DNA of 14,499 nt, taken from assembly GCA_023230485.1 (NCBI GenBank), contig JALNXG010000081.1:1-14499 (forward strand), given 5' to 3'. The DNA is from Melioribacteraceae bacterium. Lineage in GTDB: Bacteria > Bacteroidota > Ignavibacteria > Ignavibacteriales > Melioribacteraceae. Position numbers and translations under genes: made by a program. Of the stretch, positions 1-6,464 are shown piece after piece (within the stretch, counting starts at the first letter, position 1; every line of letters starts with the position of its first letter). A model generated the notes under the pieces. It was not told the origin of the DNA, ran no database searches, and saw nothing but the letters and a program-made list of their open reading frames with translations.

Positions 1-1
1 G

Positions 2-74
2 AGCTGGCTATGGGACTCGAACCCGCGACCTGCTGATTACAAATCAGCTGCTCTACCAACTGAGCTAAGCCAGC
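2..74 (-). tRNA. tRNA-Thr (anticodon TGT)
   Basis: Read on the minus strand this folds as a cloverleaf. The acceptor stem GCTGGCT pairs perfectly with AGCCAGC, the D-arm is GCTC/GAGC, and the anticodon stem GCTGA/TCAGC closes a TTTGTAA loop with anticodon TGT, which decodes ACA (threonine). The variable loop is AGGTC and the T-loop TTCGAGT. The discriminator is T, followed by one C at the window edge; whether CCA is encoded cannot be seen. The T-stem is imperfect at its base, with a C-A mismatch at 50-64 and a G-T wobble at 49-65. A weak promoter candidate (TAAATTTT at 79-86 on the minus strand) lies just upstream of the tRNA. Confidence 0.95.
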
Positions 75-508
75 ATTAAAAATTTAGACTGCTAATTTAA
101 TCTTTTTACCAATTCATAGCAAGGGCAATTATTCAATTTATGTAAAAAAATATTACAGTTGAATACGGAACAGTGGATTAGATGGTCTAAATGGGAAATA
201 TTTGATCATTGATTCACATTCGGTTTGATACTTATTTCTTTAGATTCTAGTAAGGGATAAGCAATAAGGGATTATTCATTCAGTGATATAATAAGAGAAA
301 TAGATTTCTGTAATAGTTTTAAGAAGGGCGGTATTTGTGGAGTTTCTTTAAAATTAAAAAGGCGAACTGGGAGTGTAAAAATGAGGGCGCAATTCATTAA
401 AACACGTGGTCCCAACCCGCCGTAATATCTATACTTAATATAACAATTTATTTTAAAATATCAAATAAAATTTCCACTTCTTGTAAAGGGAAAATATTCT
501 GATATTAA
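75..508. other. 434-base intergenic region, no convincing gene
   Basis: I found no gene with recognisable coding character between the tRNA and the membrane-protein gene; both lie on the minus strand. The region is AT-rich. Its one conspicuous structure is the long imperfect hairpin at 361-421, listed separately. The part next to the tRNA should hold the tRNA promoter, read leftward. A TAAATTTT box (79-86, minus strand) matches five of the six fixed bases of TAnnTTTG, and a TTGG lies 22 bases further upstream, so this is only a weak candidate. Confidence 0.6.
361..421 (-). terminator. Long imperfect hairpin, possible terminator of the 509-1834 gene
   Basis: Nested complementary blocks surround the centre: ggcg (361-364) with cgcc (418-421), tggga (368-372) with tccca (410-414), gtgt (373-376) with acac (402-405), and aatga (380-384) with tcatt (394-398). 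Between them are an aac/acc internal loop and a four-base bulge. On the minus strand the last stem block is followed directly by TTTTT and then AATTTT, and it lies about 90 bases past the stop codon of the minus-strand gene. An intrinsic terminator is therefore plausible. A small structured RNA or a REP-like palindrome are alternatives, because the stem is longer and more broken than usual for a terminator. Confidence 0.45.
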
Positions 509-1834
509 TTAAAGAATCTCTTTTTCATTATCAATGCTCGGCTTCTTTGTAACCAATACTTTATCCACCCTTTTTCCATCCATATCTACAATCTCAAATT
601 CGTAATTCATTAATTCTATTTTATCACCCGATTTCGGAATACGTTTAAGGTAATACATGAGCAAGCCACCAAGAGTAGTATAATCATCACTTTCGGGCAA
701 TGTTTCCAAATTCAATTTCTCTTTCAGTTCTTCAATAATTATTGCACCATCAACGAGGAGAGAACCGTCATCACGAGAAATAATTTCCGGTTCTTCGAAT
801 TGCGATTTATCCGGCAGATATCCAAAAATATTTTCAATTAGATCATGCAATGTAATCAAGCCTTGCAACGTCCCATATTCATCAACTACAATTGCGTAAT
901 GACTTTTAGTTTGCTTAAAACGTTCCAATAAACGAAGTGTGGAAAGATTATCGGGTATGTATAATGGTTCGACTAAAATTTTTCTTAAATCAAATTCATC
1001 GCCGCTTAATAAAAGTTTTACAAAATCTTTTACTGTTACAACACCATGAACCTTATCAGTCGATCCTTCGCAAACTACAAATCGAGAGAAGCTGCTGGTA
1101 GTAATAATTTTTTTTACCGTTTCTAGATTATCATTTATATCGATCCAAACCAAGTCCTGCCTATTCGTCATTATCGCATAAGCTTTTCTATCACCAAACT
1201 TAAAAATATTTTTGAGTAGATCGGATTCCTCTTTCTCGAACGTCCCAAACTTTGTCCCCTGTTCGATAAGAAGTTTCAATTCTTCTTCAGTTACGGGCGG
1301 CTCTAAATTTTCTTTTATACGAAAAACTTTTAATAAAAATTTTGTCGATCCGCTTAATATAGTTACTACAGGGAGAGCAAACCTGAATAGACCATTCATA
1401 AATGGTGCGAGCGTAGAGGTGATCTTTTCAGGATTATTAAAAGCAATTGCTTTAGGGACTAATTCGCCGATTATCAAAGATAGATACGTGATAATAGAGA
1501 TCGTTAAGATTAATGAAATTTCTCCGGCGATTTTTTTTATTAATGCAAATTGAGCTAAGAATGGTTCTATATCTTTAGCGAGAGTGATTCCGCCGAAGGC
1601 TCCGGCAATAATACCAATAAGTGTAATCCCAACTTGAACAGTTGAAAGGAACTTTTCCGGCTCATCCATTAATTTCAGCGAAATGGCAGCACCTTTATCA
1701 CCCTTCTTTGCCATCTGCTGTAATTTAATTTTGGTTGATGATACTAATGCTATTTCGCTCATAGCGAATACGCCATTAATGGCGATCAGCACAAGTATTA
1801 TTACAATATTTATAAGTGTCGAATCCATTACCAT
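509..1834 (-). CDS. DUF21/CNNM-type membrane protein with CBS pair and CorC_HlyC domain
   Basis: 441 residues, the usual length for the hemolysin C/CorC-like (CNNM) family. Residues 1-190 form the DUF21 membrane domain, with hydrophobic helices near 8-26, 64-84, 105-126 and 145-165 and the family-typical stretches AMSEIAL and IIGELVPKAIA. Residues 215-335 carry two CBS motifs (GVVTVKDFV and the second ending DEYGTLQGLITLHDLIE). Residues 350-430 are the C-terminal transporter-associated domain (VDG...YTTLGGLL...IPKSGD). Related proteins transport or regulate divalent cations, especially magnesium or cobalt; the family name hemolysin is historical. The start has no strong ribosome site, and the ATG two codons downstream is an alternative. 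It is an ordinary chromosomal gene next to the phage-like island. Confidence 0.92.
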   Translation of the reverse strand: MVMDSTLINIVIILVLIAINGVFAMSEIALVSSTKIKLQQMAKKGDKGAAISLKLMDEPEKFLSTVQVGITLIGIIAGAFGGITLAKDIEPFLAQFALIKKIAGEISLILTISIITYLSLIIGELVPKAIAFNNPEKITSTLAPFMNGLFRFALPVVTILSGSTKFLLKVFRIKENLEPPVTEEELKLLIEQGTKFGTFEKEESDLLKNIFKFGDRKAYAIMTNRQDLVWIDINDNLETVKKIITTSSFSRFVVCEGSTDKVHGVVTVKDFVKLLLSGDEFDLRKILVEPLYIPDNLSTLRLLERFKQTKSHYAIVVDEYGTLQGLITLHDLIENIFGYLPDKSQFEEPEIISRDDGSLLVDGAIIIEELKEKLNLETLPESDDYTTLGGLLMYYLKRIPKSGDKIELMNYEFEIVDMDGKRVDKVLVTKKPSIDNEKEIL

Positions 1835-2028
1835 TTTTTCTTAATTAACTAACATATAAAAAAGTAATAAAAATATCTCATTGTTTTTTATCTGCACTTA
1901 ACCACTTCTACAAAATTCGCAAAACTTCGCAAAAATAAACGTTTTGCTTTATTTATCTATTGATTTATTAAAAGCAATAAGTTTATTTAGCGGGTGTCAA
2001 TTAAATAATTAAGGAGTAATATAAAATT
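1835..2028 (+). promoter_or_regulatory. Left control region of the capsid operon with repeated TTCGCAAAA sites
   Basis: This 194-base divergent gap holds two direct copies of TTCGCAAAA (1916-1924 and 1926-1934). The second copy lies in a 15-base stretch, ACTTCGCAAAAATAA (1924-1938), that recurs in reverse orientation at 7150-7164 beside the repressor gene. A 7-base inverted repeat, TTGCTTT/AAAGCAA (1944-1950 and 1971-1977), follows. TAAGTTTA (1978-1985) matches five of the six fixed bases of TAnnTTTG, but I see no well-spaced upstream box. A good ribosome site, AAGGAG (2011-2016), ends 12 bases before the ATG at 2029. I infer that this is the repressed promoter of the structural genes. Confidence 0.5.
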
Positions 2029-2946
2029 ATGGAAATGGAAATCTTCTCAACCGGAACACACACATCCAAGAATGGAGTAACGAAAACTTACACAGAAGCG
2101 GACTTGGATAATATTGCGAATAACTATAATCCAGAATACCACGAAGCACCGATAACAATCGGACATCCTTCCGATAATTCACCTGCTTATGGGTGGGTGC
2201 AATCTCTAAGACGCACCGGAGATAAACTGATAGCGACAGTAAGCGAATTGTTGCCGGAATTTAAAGAGATGTTAGAGCAAAAGCTTTTTAAGAAACGTTC
2301 AGTCTCTTTATATCCTGATGGTTCTCTTCGTCATATCGGTTTTCTCGGTGCGCTCCCTCCCGCCGTCAAGGGACTAAAGGATCTCTCGTTTCAGGACGAT
2401 GAAGCAGATGAGGTAGTAACCTCAATCTCAGAAGAAATAATAGCTAGAACGGAGGCAGAAAAGAAAGTGGAAGCCGGACATTCTAATAAGGAAATCACAA
2501 GTGAGACCAAAGTTGGAAGTGATGAAAAATGCTTTGCTGGAAATACAAATAATATTAAAAATATTGCGACCGTCGGCGATACTGATATCGTATCCCATAC
2601 TACTGACAGTATTATCAATATAACTTCTCTCCTAGAGAGCAAAATTTCGGAAGGAAAATTTACACCTGCAATGAAGAAATCTTTCTTTGCCTTTATTGAA
2701 ACCCCTGATAATAAGGATCATATAATTGAGTTCATTAATTCAATACCTGTGATAGTTCATCTAGGTGAAGTAATACAAAAATCAGCACAAAATTATTCAG
2801 AGCATTTTTCGGTATGCGATGATTATGAAATCGATAGCCATTCCGAATCGATCTATAAAAAACTAAAATCAATTCAGCATCAATCGGGCATATCGTTTGA
2901 AGCCGCAGTTAATCAATTAATTAAAACCAGTAGGAGAGCTTTATGA
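2029..2946 (+). CDS. Phage protease/scaffold protein, Mu gpI-like
   Basis: 305 residues. The first 120 match the conserved pattern of phage proteases next to capsid genes (Mu I-protein type): a G-[TA]-HTSxNG start, TEADLDxIAxNY, HEAPITIGHP, YGWVxSLRR, then FKKRSVSLYPDG and LRHIGFLGALPPAVKGL. By family analogy His46 and Ser91 or Ser93 are candidate catalytic residues; this is inferred. The remaining 180 residues are acidic, polar and largely helical, as expected of a scaffold fused to its protease. Such proteins guide assembly of the capsid shell and cut scaffold and capsid precursors. It is the first gene of the right-pointing operon, and its TGA overlaps the capsid gene start (ATGA). The ribosome site AAGGAG is 12 bases from the ATG, longer than usual. 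Confidence 0.85.
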   Translation: MEMEIFSTGTHTSKNGVTKTYTEADLDNIANNYNPEYHEAPITIGHPSDNSPAYGWVQSLRRTGDKLIATVSELLPEFKEMLEQKLFKKRSVSLYPDGSLRHIGFLGALPPAVKGLKDLSFQDDEADEVVTSISEEIIARTEAEKKVEAGHSNKEITSETKVGSDEKCFAGNTNNIKNIATVGDTDIVSHTTDSIINITSLLESKISEGKFTPAMKKSFFAFIETPDNKDHIIEFINSIPVIVHLGEVIQKSAQNYSEHFSVCDDYEIDSHSESIYKKLKSIQHQSGISFEAAVNQLIKTSRRAL

Positions 2947-3866
2947 GCACATTAGCAAAACGCAGAATAATCGATCCGGTCTTGACCGAATTAGCAAGAG
3001 GTTATTCAAATAGTTCATTAGTAGGCACAAGTCTTTTTCCATTAGTGGAAGTGGAAAAAGAGGGAGGCAAAATACCACAGTTCACAAAGGAAGCATTCAA
3101 GATTTATAATACCGAGCGTGCGATAAGAGCAAGGAGCAATCGAATATCACCCGAGATTTATACTTCAATCGATTTTGTAATGGTAGAACACGATTTAGAA
3201 TATCCGATGGATTACCGTGAAGTGGAAGAAAATATTACTCCATTAAAACTTCACGCCGCAAATGTAGTATCGGAGGGAATTTCGATCCGCTTAGAAAAAC
3301 TGATTGCAGATATAGCACAGAATCTTTCTACATACCCGACCGGCAATAAGGTAACATTAAGCACAGGAAGCAAGTTCGATGAAGATGCTTCAAATCCATT
3401 TTTAGTAATCGATACAGCAATAGAATCAGTGCGCTCTAAAATCGGCAAGCGTCCTAATCTTTGCTTAATGGGAGCGGCTTCATTCAAGGCATTAAAAAAT
3501 CATCCTAAGGTTCACGATAGAATAAAATATTCCGAACGTTCGGTCGTTACGTCCGAAATGCTCGCTCAGTTATTTGGATTTGATCGAATGCTAGTAGGCG
3601 ATTCAGTTTATTCATCTGATGCGGGCATCTTCACTGATATCTGGGGCGATAATACGATTGTCGCTTATGTACCTCAGTTAAAGGAACAGGTTGATCGCAC
3701 TTATTACGAACCGGCGTTCGCATATACTTTACGCAAGAAAGGATATCCGGTAATTGATTCTTATGAGGAATCGGGGAAGGTATTAATACTTCGCAATACC
3801 GATATCTTTATTCCGAAGGTAGTAGGAAGCGAAGCGGCATATTTGATTAACGATACAAATACATAG
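2943..3866 (+). CDS. Phage major capsid protein
   Basis: 307 residues, directly after the protease/scaffold and overlapping it by ATGA; AGGAG precedes the ATG. Recognisable stretches are the N-terminal LAKRRIIDPVLTELARGY, then GTSLFPLVEVEKEGGKIP, FTKEAFKIYNTERA, ARSNRISP and the later RPNLCLMGAASFKALKNHP. This is the pattern of major capsid proteins found beside Mu-I-like proteases in many temperate phages, probably with the HK97 fold. I assign it from pattern and gene order rather than from a fold search. The protein would be the shell-forming subunit. The reading frame is full length, with no sign of decay. Confidence 0.82.
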   Translation: MSTLAKRRIIDPVLTELARGYSNSSLVGTSLFPLVEVEKEGGKIPQFTKEAFKIYNTERAIRARSNRISPEIYTSIDFVMVEHDLEYPMDYREVEENITPLKLHAANVVSEGISIRLEKLIADIAQNLSTYPTGNKVTLSTGSKFDEDASNPFLVIDTAIESVRSKIGKRPNLCLMGAASFKALKNHPKVHDRIKYSERSVVTSEMLAQLFGFDRMLVGDSVYSSDAGIFTDIWGDNTIVAYVPQLKEQVDRTYYEPAFAYTLRKKGYPVIDSYEESGKVLILRNTDIFIPKVVGSEAAYLINDTNT

Positions 3867-3873
3867 GCATATT

Positions 3874-4296
3874 ATGGCAAAGTATATTTTAAGAAAAACT
3901 GCAATCTTTATCGGGGAGGAATACTTCCCCGAAGAGAGCATAATGGAATTAAGCGAGAGCGAAGCCGAAAGAATAAGTAAGTCAATCTCGGCGGGATTCT
4001 TGGAGAAACTTTCAGTGGAGTTAGACAATATCTCTTTTGAAAGCGATAGGAAAATTTCAGGCAAAGTAGTTAATACTGATGAATCTCCTTCGGAAGAATC
4101 ACTAAAGGGGAAATATCCCTCTGCATTGTATTCAAAAAAGAAGATAGATAAGAAATTGCAATCGGTGAGAGATGATGTGGATTCAGCCGATTCTATTGAT
4201 CAAGTAAATAATAGTAATATTTCTTTGAAAAACGGAAGAAAAGTTTCCCTCGAAACTTCTTTAAATAATCTGACTAAGAAAGAGAAGAAGAGATGA
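3874..4296 (+). CDS. Unrecognised 140-residue protein of the capsid operon
   Basis: I do not recognise this protein. It begins MAKYILRKTAIFIGEEYFPEESIMELSE in two ordered-looking halves, followed by a helical acidic stretch, and it ends in a lysine-rich, charged tail (about residues 85-140) likely to be flexible. It starts 7 bases after the capsid gene and overlaps the next gene by ATGA, so it is translated with the head genes. Position suggests a small head or head-joining accessory protein. Homologues were not searched. The ribosome site before ATG is weak. Confidence 0.75.
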   Translation: MAKYILRKTAIFIGEEYFPEESIMELSESEAERISKSISAGFLEKLSVELDNISFESDRKISGKVVNTDESPSEESLKGKYPSALYSKKKIDKKLQSVRDDVDSADSIDQVNNSNISLKNGRKVSLETSLNNLTKKEKKR

Positions 4297-4634
4297 TAAC
4301 AGAACAGCCGTTATTAATAACAACATTAAAGACTTATTCGCAGTTATACAAAAACCGGATAGTATCATTCACCGGAGTTCATACGGCAGTTAATCCGCTT
4401 GGAATATGTGCCGCAGATACTAAAGCAAGTTCTTATGCACCGATTATTACACATGGAATTGCATTAGTTGAGACAGGCGAAGCAGTTTTTGCAGGGGAGG
4501 ATATAGGACCTGATTCATCAGGACGAGCAGTCCCCTCCCCTATATTTCAATACTATCTCGGCAGGGCACTTGATGGTGCGCTCAATGCTGGTGCTTTAAT
4601 AAGAGTAATTCTAAACGTACCAAAATCACAATAA
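4293..4634 (+). CDS. DUF2190-type capsid cement/decoration protein, copy 1
   Basis: 113 residues matching the small beta-rich DUF2190 family of phage capsid decoration (cement) proteins. Marks are an early VSFTG, HGIALVETGEAVFAGEDIG in the middle, then DSSGRAV and a final GRALDGALNAGALIRVIL. Decoration proteins bind the outside of the mature shell and stabilise it. The start overlaps the stop of the previous gene (ATGA). The following gene encodes a clear paralogue, so the pair arose by tandem duplication or has paired roles. Confidence 0.82.
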   Translation: MITEQPLLITTLKTYSQLYKNRIVSFTGVHTAVNPLGICAADTKASSYAPIITHGIALVETGEAVFAGEDIGPDSSGRAVPSPIFQYYLGRALDGALNAGALIRVILNVPKSQ

Positions 4635-4649
4635 AAAAATGGAGGAACT

Positions 4650-4988
4650 ATGTTCACCGAACTTCCGGGAATCATCGTCAATCATAAAGTAACTACAAAT
4701 TTCAACAAAGGAACATTCGTAAACTTTACAGGCGAATCATGTCCTAATAATGTCAAGGGGCTTGGAGTAATAAATGCAGATTCATCGGCTACTGAAATTG
4801 CTCCTGTAGTAATTGCAGGTATAGCATTAGTAACCACAGGCGGCGCATTTGGGGCAGGAGACCCGATTATCAGCGATATGATGGGTCGAGCTGTGGCTCA
4901 AGGCGCAGTCGATAGCAAACATATTATGGGTTTTGCATTGGATCAATCAACCGCTTCAAATCAAACAGTTAGAATCCTATTGAGGTAG
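4650..4988 (+). CDS. DUF2190-type capsid cement/decoration protein, copy 2
   Basis: 112 residues with the same layout as its neighbour: VNFTG, then IAGIALVTTGGAFGAGDPI, MMGRAV, GFALDQSTASNQTVRILLR. It is a paralogue of the 4293-4634 product, but clearly diverged, so the duplication is not recent. A strong ribosome site, GGAGG, precedes the ATG. It probably also decorates the capsid surface. The stop codon is 2 bases from the start of the holin-like gene. Confidence 0.82.
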   Translation: MFTELPGIIVNHKVTTNFNKGTFVNFTGESCPNNVKGLGVINADSSATEIAPVVIAGIALVTTGGAFGAGDPIISDMMGRAVAQGAVDSKHIMGFALDQSTASNQTVRILLR

Positions 4989-4990
4989 CC

Positions 4991-5338
4991 ATGGCAAAGA
5001 AGATGAAGATCGAACTCAAAAAAGTTAAGGTGCCGGCAAAACCGGCACCTAATACTAAAGTCAATTTTATTGACAAAACTAAATTCAAAATTTATCAGGA
5101 AAAAGAGGAGCAGAAGAAAGAAATGTGGGATACAATTAAAACATACTTAATAGGGATGATACTTAGATGGATAGCAAAGATCGGAGGTGGCATCCTTCTA
5201 ACAATCGGAATTTCTCAAAATTCTTGGGAAGAGATAATCACAGCTATAATCTCAATTATCGCCGGATTAGTTATGTCTATTGTTCAGCATAAGAAAGCAC
5301 TATTAACCGATCCAACCGAGATATCGAAACTTTACTAG
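4991..5338 (+). CDS. Holin-like two-helix membrane protein
   Basis: 115 residues. The N-terminal 50 residues are rich in lysine (KIELKKVKVPAKPAP). Two hydrophobic segments follow, about 51-74 (TYLIGMILRW...ILLTIGI) and 82-99 (IITAIISIIAGLVMSIVQ), separated by a short polar turn, and the tail is short and charged. Size, two membrane helices and its place immediately before an M15-type endolysin suggest a holin, which would form the pore that releases the lysin. No family is recognised from sequence alone. A perfect 9-base-pair hairpin lies within codons 13-20. GAGG precedes the ATG. Confidence 0.65.
   Translation: MAKKMKIELKKVKVPAKPAPNTKVNFIDKTKFKIYQEKEEQKKEMWDTIKTYLIGMILRWIAKIGGGILLTIGISQNSWEEIITAIISIIAGLVMSIVQHKKALLTDPTEISKLY
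5028..5050 (+). promoter_or_regulatory. Perfect GC-rich hairpin inside the holin-like gene
   Basis: AGGTGCCGG (5028-5036) pairs perfectly with CCGGCACCT (5042-5050) across a 5-base CAAAA loop. It is by far the most stable short stem in this AT-rich window. It begins 37 bases after the A of the start codon, so it could slow early translation or transcription of the holin-like gene. Read on the minus strand it is followed within a few bases by seven T residues, so it could also stop antisense transcription coming from the right. Confidence 0.5.
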
Positions 5339-5347
5339 GAGTGGGAT

Positions 5348-5653
5348 ATGATACTTAAAGATGGTGTAAGAATGAATGGCGTTTCACATGAACTAATAAT
5401 TGCATTCATAATTGTTAATGAAGTCTTCCGTTATTTTGATTATCAGTTTGTCGTTACGTCCGTAACCGATTCTAAGCATTCAAATAAGTCGCTTCATTAT
5501 TCAGGGAATGCTTTTGATCTTCGCACACGACATATAAAAGATAGCAAGATGATTGATTCGATTGTGAATGTAATAAAGCAGAGGCTCGGCAAGCATTATG
5601 ATGTAATCCTCGAAACGGATCATATTCATATTGAGTATCAGCCGAATTTCTGA
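5348..5653 (+). CDS. Endolysin-like M15 peptidase
   Basis: 101 residues. The zinc-peptidase pattern of the M15/D-Ala-D-Ala carboxypeptidase type is visible: S48-L-H50-Y-S-G53-N-A55-F-D57 and later D91-H92-I-H94-I-E96-Y. His50, Asp57 and His94 are the expected metal ligands; Asp91 is a candidate catalytic acid. Such phage proteins cut peptide cross-links or stem peptides of peptidoglycan. The protein is somewhat short for the family but carries all the metal motifs. It has no signal peptide, so it would need the preceding holin-like protein for export. AGGAG precedes the ATG. It is the last gene of the right-pointing operon and is followed by a hairpin. Confidence 0.82.
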   Translation: MILKDGVRMNGVSHELIIAFIIVNEVFRYFDYQFVVTSVTDSKHSNKSLHYSGNAFDLRTRHIKDSKMIDSIVNVIKQRLGKHYDVILETDHIHIEYQPNF

Positions 5654-5686
5654 TCGCTTTATTATAGTTATTAGTTTTGCTATGTG

Positions 5687-5736
5687 ATGGCGGGATTGAA
5701 GAAGTGCATTTTATAAGCGTTCTTCTCTTCCGCCAT
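5687..5736. terminator. Hairpin between convergent operons, possible bidirectional terminator
   Basis: ATGGCGG (5687-5693) pairs with CCGCCAT (5730-5736), and GAAGAA (5698-5703) pairs with TTCTTC (5720-5725), with a GATT/TCTT internal loop and a 16-base apical loop. It lies 34 bases past the endolysin stop. No clean T-run follows on either strand, so it is weaker than a classical intrinsic terminator, but its place between convergent genes fits that role. Confidence 0.5.
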
Positions 5737-5740
5737 TTAA

Positions 5741-5863
5741 TTATGGTATCTTAATCCCCGTTTTAATTATCTCTTTTACAAAGGGATCATCTTCAGTAAA
5801 ATCATCGGTTTTATACGGATGAAGAGGGAGAATTATTTCTGTGTGGAGACGAAGGCGGGGAAC
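5741..5863 (-). pseudogene. Orphan C-terminal coding remnant, perhaps nucleotidyltransferase-like
   Basis: On the minus strand an open frame of 40 codons ends at TAA (5741-5743). It is closed upstream by an in-frame TAA and has no ATG, GTG or TTG start. It reads ...LHTEIILPLHPYK, then DDFTEDDPFVKEII, then KTGIKIP. The ending DPFVKEI..TGI resembles the tails of small MNT-type nucleotidyltransferases, a resemblance from memory only. It overlaps the end of the 5833-6462 gene in another frame. I read it as the leftover 3' end of a lost gene, though a chance open frame is possible. Confidence 0.35.
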
Positions 5864-6462
5864 TTAAAAAAATACCGATACCTCGCAATAATCGTTTCAA
5901 AATACTCGTTATCTTCGGGTGGAATATTATATTTCCATCTACGCTCTTTTAACGAATACCCTTTCGATCGCCATGTCCCCTTACGATCTTTATGATAAAA
6001 CGTAATCCAAGAAGCACCCGATGTGCTCGAAACCAAAAAAATATTCCCTTCATCAATTATTCGATAAAAATATAAGCCAAACTTTACTATGCACTCTTTC
6101 ATTATAAGATAAGAAAGATCATCGATAAGCCGTCTATTCTGCGGACGAGAGAAATGATAAAGAAGATGTTTGCATGAACGCCGCAAATCATACTTAGGAT
6201 AAATGCCCGCACGTCTCGCTCCATCCCGACAAGTACAATAAAGGAGATCGGGCACCATAAGATAACCATCCTTTTTTATATATCCCCCTTTTGCATTCGG
6301 CACTGCCGGCATTAATGGCGGATAATAAAATGGGTTCTCCTCTTTTACAAATCGATCCTCACGCGGAATCTGAATGAGCTCCAATGAATCAAATTCATCA
6401 AATATTTTGTATTTGTATTTCTTCGGGTATCCTTTATAATCATATTCAGGTGCAGGTTTCAT
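5833..6462 (-). CDS. SWIM-like zinc-motif protein in the repressor operon
   Basis: 209 residues, not recognised as a whole. Residues C76, C78, C97 and H99 form CxC-x18-CxH, the SWIM-type zinc-binding pattern seen in proteins that bind DNA or protein. The N-terminal 70 residues are rich in tyrosine, lysine and proline; the C-terminal half is aromatic and basic (WRSKGYSLKERRWKY, RYRYFFKFP). It starts 2 bases after the stop of the HTH-S24 repressor gene on the same strand, so the two are almost certainly co-transcribed. A role in control or defence of the phage-like element is possible but unproven. Confidence 0.75.
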   Translation of the reverse strand: MKPAPEYDYKGYPKKYKYKIFDEFDSLELIQIPREDRFVKEENPFYYPPLMPAVPNAKGGYIKKDGYLMVPDLLYCTCRDGARRAGIYPKYDLRRSCKHLLYHFSRPQNRRLIDDLSYLIMKECIVKFGLYFYRIIDEGNIFLVSSTSGASWITFYHKDRKGTWRSKGYSLKERRWKYNIPPEDNEYFETIIARYRYFFKFPAFVSTQK

Positions 6463-6464
6463 CT

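Noticed and set aside
2..74. tRNA as the attachment site of the phage-like island
   Set aside because: The tRNA 3' end faces out of the window to the left, an ordinary chromosomal gene lies between it and the island, no integrase is present, and I found no repeated tRNA fragment to the right.
1212..1553. Plus-strand open frame inside the membrane-protein gene
   Set aside because: It lies wholly antisense to a well-supported DUF21/CBS gene and has no recognisable protein features.
2943..3866. Encapsulin rather than phage capsid protein
   Set aside because: The gene sits between a phage protease/scaffold and cement proteins, and its sequence pattern fits phage capsids; no cargo enzyme gene is adjacent.
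5864..5875. Frameshift at the A-tract joining the SWIM-like protein to the downstream tail
   Set aside because: The target frame meets a TAA at once after the tract, so a slip there would not produce the fused protein.
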